NCBI GenBank assembly: GCA_047967505.1
Contig: CM106539.1
DNA: 64,000 nt
Source: Dipteris shenzhenensis
Lineage: Eukaryota > Polypodiophyta > Polypodiopsida > Gleicheniales
Reading direction: 5' to 3' (one strand)
In this document: positions 56,501 through 64,000 of the stretch, piece after piece
How the letters are laid out: each line of letters starts with the position of its first letter
Position numbering within the stretch: the first letter of the stretch is position 1
Notes under the pieces: model-generated
The model's database searches: none
What the model was told of the DNA's origin: nothing
Seen by the model: the letters and a program-made list of their open reading frames with translations, nothing else
Position numbers and translations under genes: made by a program

Positions 56501-58461
56501 TGGTCTTGCAAGCATGTAGATGAAAATGCTCTTGAAGATTTACTTCTTATGGACCGAGCATCAAGATAAATCTTTTACATTTTTGAAAGAAGCTCTCACA
56601 CAAGCTCCTGTGTTGCAACTACCCGATTTCTCTAGACCATTCTTTGCAGTTGTAACTGATGCTAGTGGACATGGAATTGGAGCCGTACTTATGCAAGATG
56701 GTCATCTAATATCATATGAGAGCCAAAAATTAAAACCAGTGGAATGCAATTATAGTACATATGATAAATAATTAACCGTTGTTATGCATGCCTTATGAAT
56801 GTGGAAACACTATTTGATGGGAGCTGAGTTTCTTATCAAAAGCGATTAGCAAAGTATCAAGCATTTGTTGACTCAGCCACACATACCTAATAGGCATATC
56901 AAATGGGCATCATTTATATAGAGTATTCAGCCCATGATTCAGTATCAACCTAGAAAAGAAAATGTAGTTGTTGATGCTCTTAGCAGAATGCTAAGTATTA
57001 AATCGCATCATTGCTGTAGAGACCCAGCCTTTCAAAGGTATGAAGAATTCTTATCAAGCAGATCCAGACTTTTCCGATATATGGAACAAATTAGAGAATA
57101 ATAATTGGAATCCTATGTTGGATTATTCATGCAATGATGGATACCTCTTTTATCAAAAGAAATTATTCATCACTCGATCCTTTAGACAAATTGTAATGGA
57201 GGAAATGCACCAACCACCATATATGGGACATAGAGGAGTGACTGCCACTTTACAAGTGATAGCAAGAGAATTTCATTGGCCTACTATAAGAAAAGATGTG
57301 GCTAAGTTTGTAGCGAATGACAAGATCAAGAGTTACAAAGGAAAGACCCCAGGATTGCTAATGCCTTTGCCTATTCCTACGCAACCTTGGGAACAAATAT
57401 CCATGGATTTCATAATAGGTTTTCTACTATAGCGAATCAAAATGATATTCATGATTTGGATGATAGTAGATCATTTTAGTAAGCAAGCTTATTTCATCCC
57501 ATGCAAGAATACTTTAATAGCTCAGCAAGCTGCACATTTATTCATCAAGCATATCTTTGTTCATCTAGCTTGCCAAAGATTATAGTGTCTGATCGAGATT
57601 CAAAGTTTTGCAATAATTTTTGGACTCCATTATTTCATAATCTAGGCACTAAGTTAGATTTCTCATCAGCTTTTCATCTAGAATCAAATGGACAAACTGA
57701 AGTTACAAACAGTACTATTCTGGGTATGATAAGAGCTTATGCTAGAAGTCAACCAAAGACTTGGGACAAATATCTTCATCTTTTACAGTTTGCTTATAAT
57801 AATACTCCTCATCCTGCAACTGGAAGAGCACCCTTTGAGATTATCTATGGGAAGGTTTTACCTATTCCTATCACATGATTGACCCACAGAATGGAGCTAG
57901 CAGATGCATTTACCCATGATTAACAAAATATTCTCAAAGAGGTTCGAGAAGCCATTGCAATCACTCAAGATAAGTACATAAAACAAGCTAATAAGAAACA
58001 AAAACACATGCTTTTTAAGGAAGGTATTATGTACTTCTTTGGATTGAAAAAAGAAGATTGAAGAGTGTTGAGAAATGGCTAGTAATCAAGATGTCCCCAC
58101 ATTTTTATGGACCATTCAAGGTGATTCAAAAAATCAATGATCTAGCTTATAGGCTTGAATTACCTGATAATTGGAAAATACATAATGCTTTCCATATCAG
58201 CCTCTTAAAACCCTTCAAAGGACCTTTACCTATTCATCTTGTCTCTATGAAGAGGCTCCATTGATTGTTGATGAAGAAGAAATTCTAGAACCCAAATGCA
58301 TTATTGTTCATCAACAGACCTTGACCCAAAAAGGAAATGTCTATATTAAATACTTGCTCAAATTTAAGAATCATTCGAGAGATGATGCTCAGTGGATGCC
58401 TGAGTGGTTCTTTCAAACTTTTCTAGACCTCATTAGTTCCTATAATCAAACACGCAACTGA
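56500..58461 (+). pseudogene. Gypsy-1 RNase H, integrase and chromodomain remnant
   Basis: Starts inside the polymerase/RNase H junction (WTEHQDKSFTFLKEALTQAP, VVTDASGHGIGAVLMQDG). An integrase zinc-binding region follows (MGHRGVTATLQVIAREFHW), then PWEQISMDFIIGF and a core with VSDRDSKFCNNFW and ESNGQTEVTNSTI. The C-terminal part has PHFYGPFKVIQKIND and WKIHNAFHISLLKPF. Last comes a chromodomain-like tail (YIKYLLKFKNHSRDDAQWMPE) to 58,461. The reverse transcriptase, protease and gag are gone and stops are frequent. The chromodomain places it among chromoviruses. Confidence 0.88.
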
Positions 58462-58488
58462 GGTCAGTTGTAATCCAAGCAAGAGGGA

Positions 58489-59191
58489 TGTTACGAAAAT
58501 TATATTTATGATATATCTTGCTTTGGACATTATTATTTTAGTCAAGTGTGACTATGGCAAAGTACTCCATAGGAGCGCACCAGATGCGGCGGGGGTCCTA
58601 GCGGATACTTTGTGTGGTTAGTTGGGGATGCCTGACTAGCTTGTGTTTTGCCATGCTAGATGGTCGGTATTGTGCATGATTCCATGTTATACTGATGTCG
58701 CTAGTGTTATTGGTGTTGTGCTTGATTATTGTTCTTTGAGCGTGGTTTTGTTGGGATCAGTTGATTTGGTGATTCGTTCAATCGATTGTTAATAACTAAT
58801 GTAATCGGTGGCTTGAGTATAGGTGATGGAACTCATAGCGAGGATTGGAGTTAGTGCGATAGTACCAATCGAGGTGTCGCACAGCACATTTTATATGGCC
58901 ATGGGTCAATTTTGTATTTGCTTTATTATATTTTGTAATGCACATAATTCATTTTTGGGCCCTATAATGGCTATGTAAAGCAAATCCCTCATTTTGGAAG
59001 AGAGGGATAATTTTGGCTCCTTGGTGCTTTTATGAAATATCATAAATACTCTAGATGAGGAAGTGTGAGCCACTCATCTAGGGGGGGAGGTTGTACCTAC
59101 TTTGCTGTCGGTTTCGTGGTGTGATTATGTTCTTCTTCTCCAGTTGATTAAGTGGTGAATTTGTGGGGAAGAGTTTTACCTTTTGGTTTTA
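58489..59191 (+). repeat. Gypsy-1 3' LTR
   Basis: Starts TGTTACG right after AAGAGGGA (polypurine tract) and ends GGTTTTA, equivalent to GGTTTCA in the copy at 10,510. Its last 440 bases match 10,058-10,510. Confidence 0.85.
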
Positions 59192-59283
59192 GTTATCTAC
59201 ATGCCACTTACAAGGATGGGTTCTTGAAAATGAGATGAGTAGCTTGTAGGACAACAACAAGAATTGAATTGCCATAAACTTAC

Positions 59284-59926
59284 CAGAAAGGATATCAGTA
59301 GGTTTGAGCCTTCTCTCGATAGTTTCAGCCTTTAGAAAGAAGTTTATGCTAAGGCCACTAGCATCTAGAGTCCGAGAACAACATATCCCATCCTTATCCT
59401 TGAATTGCACACTAGAGGCATCGAAGGCCATGAGGACATTAGCAACACTGACCTTCCCATTCTTTGTTAGTGGAAACTTACACTTTGTGTCATCAAAATT
59501 AGCAAGGATAACCTTTGGCGTAACCTTCTCATCAAAAGGGTGTAGAACCTTTCATTTTAGACCAATCAAAGCAAAAAGAAAATAGCTCTTTACTTGGCTG
59601 ACACTAGACCATTTTTGCCAATTCTGGAATCCTCGGAAGCCATGTGCAAAGCTCACACCGTTAGATCATTCTAGCTTCGAAGGTTTCATCGTAGTGCTTC
59701 TACTTTTGATGTCGGCAATATGGTACCCTTTTTCTATCCTTGTAATTCCAATCCCATACACAGAGGCATCAGTGCTAATTTGTCCTCCTTTTCAAATCTT
59801 TGTAATCAAAAAGCACTTTTGTCCCTATGCCCCTTTTGTCTCTATATGTATTGATAAGGCACTATACAAAAGGTGACAATATCCTTGTATCTTGCATCCA
59901 TCTTGGATTTCCTTGGTTGCTCGCAT
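59284..59926 (-). pseudogene. Unidentified decayed coding exon
   Basis: On the minus strand from about 59,926 one frame stays protein-like for some 214 codons with only four stops. It ends at a consensus splice donor (CTG then GTAAGTTT at 59,283). Recognisable stretches include STDASVYGIGITRIEKGYHI, HPFDEKVTPKVILANFDDTK and GICCSRTLDASGLSINFF. I cannot name the family. The clean donor suggests a gene with introns. It stands right beside the outer edge of Gypsy-1, which may have landed in its intron. Confidence 0.45.
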
Positions 59927-59929
59927 CAA

Positions 59930-62100
59930 AAACATGCATCAAAAGAGAAGAATGTTATAAGAATTCAGATTGAAAACAAACAATTTTAAATGGATGAGCA
60001 ATTAAAAATATTTGTATGATAATAGATAATAAACAATTATTATAACCATACAGTGTATGGGCGGGGAGGCAGTGTGCTTCCTTTTCCAAAGAGTTCTAAT
60101 CTGAGGGAACTGGCCCTTCCCCATGCACTAAGAATATAAACTCGAAGAAGATTAGCGCCAATAATAAGTCTTGCGAATGGATAAGATACTAGCATATTAC
60201 CTGAATGTCAATAGTCATAATCATAGTCAACACCAATGACTACTAATACTTTATTTGCCCCAGCTTTTGCTGCAAACAAACTGGAATCATCAAGATGAGA
60301 AAGTATCTTGGGGCCAACTCTCCCAATCTTCACCTATCCAGAGCACCAAAGAAACATGATGAGGGGGCCAAACATTTCACACCTTAGTATGCATGTTCCA
60401 AACCCTAAGTTGATCACAAGAGCACCTTTCAATAGTAGGTGATTTCTTATATACGTATTTATATGCATATGTAGATGTATTTATATGCTTCATCTCATGT
60501 CCAAGGTCAACCTCTTTTCTTTTGGTTTTGCCTTGATATTAAGCTTCGATCTTCTTCTCACAACCAACTTTTTTGCATCCTTTGATTACACACTATAGTA
60601 TCATTTTCAACTAGATATCTTTAATGTCATCCCCATTAGTTCTTCAGCCTAGATTTACCAAATTCACTTCAAAAGCATGAAATCTCAAAAGAAACCCTTT
60701 TAAAAGGATGGATTTTAAAGCTGGATGCTTTAGCTCAAGCATCTCTAATCTAATTTTGCATAAAACAATCAAATAATGTTACACCATTAGATCTTTTTAG
60801 AATCGATGCCTCCAATTGTGACATGTGGCTCAATGAGGGTTCAAGATCCAAAACATTCCTCTAGGTTGCCTATTGTAAAAATCCCTATTTAAAAACATTC
60901 AAATGCAATACAGGAAAAAAGTTGCGTTATGCATACCGTTTGAAGAATATATATGTCCAAAATATGCAAACTCTAGCAAAAACAAAGAAAAACAAAAGTG
61001 ATTAGTAGGTTTGGCATGGAATGGTAAAGTGATATAAACACTACACAACTCTAATCATAGGACAATGTCCTCAAAGTAGTGAGAACGTTGTATTTGTGTT
61101 GGATTTACCATTTTTAAATGAAATGACATTTGAGCTAGTTTTTGTGTTTTTTGTGCATGATCCGTTTTTCATACACATCACTCATATTGTCTTTTGTTAC
61201 TTTTCATGTAATTAGTCTTGTTATTTTTTCATAAATTCAATCTACACTCCTGCAAAATTGTCTTTTGTTATATGTCATGTATTTAGCTTTGTGTTTATGT
61301 CCTTCCTTATAAGTGATACTGTGTATGTCCCCTCTTGAAAGAAGCTAATTTTTGTTTGTATAAAAGGCATATTGCTAAGGATGTGGTGCAAAAATGCTCC
61401 ATTATAACCAACCAAAGGGTGTGACATTCACAAGGTGGGAAACCATGTCGTGTCCTTGCGACCTAGCTTAACAAAGTTTTTGGAATTGTGTAGACTTGCT
61501 TTGAGGTCACTATGTGGAGAAGCATGTGACAAAGAGGAATGTAGAGACCTTGGTGGCTTTGATAGAGAGGAATGTGGCTTGAGATGGTGGACTAAGTTTT
61601 TTCAAGTGCAAGTTTAACTTTTCACAAGACAAATGTTGTGTTTTGGGGCTCAATTGGAACCTGCAAAAGTGTTCCATATAGAAACTTCTACAACTCTCAT
61701 CACTCAAAAAACAGAATAAAGACTGATGAAAAAATCAAAAGCATCTTGCAATTTTGCACTGGATCGACCATAATGTGCAAACAATATGGATTGCATGAAA
61801 CAATGTCATTGGAATGTAATTTAGACACTTGCAGAACTATTGAATCATAAAGAACAGAATAATGAAGACACGAGCAGAAATATCCAAAGCAATTGACATC
61901 ATCATCATTCAACAGAATATGCTCTCACACATGCTTTCAGAAATAACCATTGACTTACATCTTTCATCACACATTGATACGTGGTGGATATGAAGGGATG
62001 CACTTGACAAGTGGTGACCCTTGTTATTTGTAAGCAAATAAAATATCTATAAGGAAATAAAGTAAAATGCTTCCAGATATATATGTTTTCATATCTACAT
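59930..62100. other. AT-rich DNA, nothing recognised
   Basis: No conserved ORF, LTR pair or RNA gene seen on either strand. Short open frames at 61,435-61,617 and 61,638-61,850 have no motif. Confidence 0.45.
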
Positions 62101-62105
62101 ATCAC

Positions 62106-62121
62106 TGGCACACCCAGTGGG
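62106..62121 (+). other. Candidate Arg-type PBS
   Basis: TGGCACACCCAGTGGG follows ATATCAC and AATAAA-rich DNA (62,035-62,075). It loosely resembles the TGGCGCGCC-type PBS of plant Gypsy elements. No matching LTR was found, so this is weak. Confidence 0.2.
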
Positions 62122-62479
62122 TAGTAATTTTGAAAACATTCTTGGCTAATGTTTAACTTGGTAAATTCTAATGGTATTCAAGTAAGCACTCTTCATGAGG
62201 CAACATCTCTTCACTCATTACAAGACTATGCTAGAAATAGAGAGAAGATCCTTGTGCATTACCAAGATTCTAACTACCTCCAGACACAACTACTTACAAG
62301 GGTCCCAAAAGAATTTTTAATACCACTGTTATTCTATATATAAGTAGCAAAAAATAAAGACGAAATACAAAATGTAATCATGAAATGGCTTTTATGTTAA
62401 AAACACAATTGGGCTTTCAATGATGGAAATTTTGTGTGTTTAAAAACACAGTTTTGTTATTGAAATAAGCAAAAGGATT

Positions 62480-63998
62480 TTAAAGTTGTTGATCTTGTAG
62501 ATCAGTGGTTTGAGCATTCCTGTGCTCCACAGTAATACATGTATCATTTTTAATGGCAACATCTGTTGGAACACCACCTTGATCAATATGAGAAGTGACT
62601 TGAACACTTTATGTCTCAACTAAAGTGATAATAGTTCCCTGCTCAACTAGTAGTTCCACCCTGCATTGCTCAACCAAATTAATATCTTTTTGTACCTCAT
62701 GTCCTTTCTCTTTTGAAATGTTACAAACTCCATCAATTATATATATCAAACTGGTTTCAGCAAACTATTGTAAGTTAAATCTCTCCCCTACTTCTTTTCT
62801 GACCAATAGTTCTTGGGATACTTGCACCAAGGCACAAGTGCAGTAGTAGTAGTCTATTGTTCGATGGGTGCTCAACATGTGGTTCCTTCTATGTCATAAT
62901 TTTTGGTTCCTTCTGTACATCAATATCAACTGATTTTTTAGGCATAACTTCTATTTATTTTGTAGTAGTAACATCTAGTTCTTTGTGAATTTCCACTTCT
63001 AAAGCACTGATTACTTCTTTCTCCTTGGAGGTTTAGGCTCCTCTTCTATAAAAGTTACCTCCCCAAACTAAAAAATTGATGCAATAAAAATTACCTACTT
63101 GGATCTTTTCTTATATAACTCCTTCTGTAGCGCCTCTAGTTGCTTTTGTAAAATGGTAACTCTAATGGACTCTGCAATCCTCAAATGATCAAAAAATGGA
63201 TGCTCCAATGTTATCATCAATTTTTCCTTGACTTGGACCCACATGTTCTTCATGTATTTGTGTAATTGCCTTTGTAGCTCTTCAAAGCTCCTACCACTCA
63301 TAAATACTCCTACCTCCAAAGTATCCTCATCAGTCATAGATTTGATTTGTGTTTATACATCCACCAAGGCATTTAACCTTTCCTACAACAATGTATTTTC
63401 TATCATGAGTTGAGCATTCCCTTCGTTGAAAGAAGAAATTAATTGGAAAATGGACTACTTAGCTTGCTCTTCAAATACTACAATCTTTTCACCTAATGAT
63501 GAAGGTATAGTTGGCTGACTTGGCACTCTAGTGGATGGTATAATGATAAGTTCCTATGGCTCTCTTTTGGCTAGTCATCACAGTAGAGGCATATCAATCA
63601 CTTCCTCCACCTTCATGATAGGGTTCTCCTTTGCATCCTCTATCCCTCCTTTGTGTTCCTATTCTATGAAAGGCAACTCTTCATCCTACATTGGTGGCTC
63701 ATTTCTATACAACTCCTTTTTTTTCGTTGTTTCTATCGTTGGCCCCCCTTGCTTAAATCTCAATTTCATAATTTTTCTGGTACTAGATGTAGGACATGGT
63801 AGTGATGGTATAGTGTCCTCTACCACTTCACCCTTTTGTAAGGTTGTTCTAAATCCTAATCTATGTATCCAATCTTCTTAAGCTCCACTCTTTCCTCCTC
63901 TATAAGGGGCACCTTCACTAGACTCTCTAGTCCTCCTATTGCTACAATGAGTCTCGTTGGTTGTGTTATCACATTAATATACTCATATAAAGCTGCAG
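62480..63998 (-). pseudogene. Long decayed ORF of unknown family
   Basis: Read leftward from the window edge, coding-like sequence runs for about 430 codons or more: TQPTRLIVAIGGLESLVKVP, after a frameshift near 63,860 EVVEDTIPSLPCPTSSTRKI, then Glu/Lys-rich and Pro/Ser-rich parts, and MTDEDTLEVGVFMSGRSFEE with a coiled-coil-like QLEALQKELYKK to 63,095. A weaker continuation reaches about 62,480. Stops are TAG, TAA and paired TGA, at places where Gln or Arg codons would fit. The start lies outside the window. It may be an accessory ORF of a retroelement. Confidence 0.4.
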
Positions 63999-64000
63999 CT

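Noticed and set aside
61435-61850. Short plus-strand ORFs as small genes
   Set aside because: No motif, no frame conservation and no neighbouring signal. Lengths are within chance expectation.

Overview
The window is plant nuclear DNA made almost entirely of transposable elements; I found no convincing intact host gene. The evidence for a plant is a CACTA (En/Spm) element with TNP2-type and Ptta/En/Spm-type genes, several Copia retrotransposons primed by initiator tRNA-Met, a Tat-like Gypsy element carrying a second RNase H, and a chromovirus-like Gypsy remnant. The deep nesting points to a large, repeat-rich vascular-plant genome (inference). The species cannot be named from the sequence.

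Layout. 1-7,060: an inverted-repeat pair around a decayed ORF, low-complexity DNA, and an LTR end with primer-binding site (PBS) plus a C-rich leader. 7,067-9,964: Copia-1, a gag-only element with both LTRs and a 5-bp target-site duplication (TSD). 10,058-10,690: the 5' LTR, PBS and start of a chromovirus-like Gypsy (Gypsy-1), whose candidate 3' part lies at 56,500-59,191. 11,660-18,958: LTR end, PBS, long leader and full polyprotein frame of Copia-2. 18,959-23,931: Copia-3, 3'-truncated, on the minus strand. 23,932-24,667 and 51,531-55,940: the two halves of Copia-4 (minus strand), split by Gypsy-2 (24,668-51,526). Gypsy-2 is itself interrupted twice: Copia-5 (27,953-33,858) sits in its gag zinc knuckle, and an 11.5-kb CACTA element (39,100-50,591) sits in its 3' LTR. 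59,192-64,000: decayed ORFs of unknown identity on the minus strand.

The nesting can be read to the base. Copia-4 received Copia-3 and Gypsy-2. Gypsy-2 then received Copia-5 (TSD ACTAT) and the CACTA element (TSD TCT). The Gypsy-2 5' LTR preserves the empty site of the CACTA insertion, and removing Gypsy-2 restores the Copia-4 reading frame.

The most unusual object is the CACTA element. It carries two divergently transcribed genes: a TNPA-like Ptta/En/Spm protein leftward and an eight-exon TNP2/DUF4218/DUF4216 transposase rightward. Between them lies an array of about 3.4 kb (roughly 4 kb with its purine-rich flanks), built from nested palindromes, apparently inside a 5' intron of the TNPA-like gene. 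A separate near-palindromic 16-mer is clustered at both ends and again upstream of the transposase gene. A second theme is ORF decay: in Copia-2, Copia-4, the CACTA genes and the 62-64 kb ORF nearly all in-frame stops fit C-to-T (or G-to-A) transitions, mostly at CAG, CAA and CGA codons.
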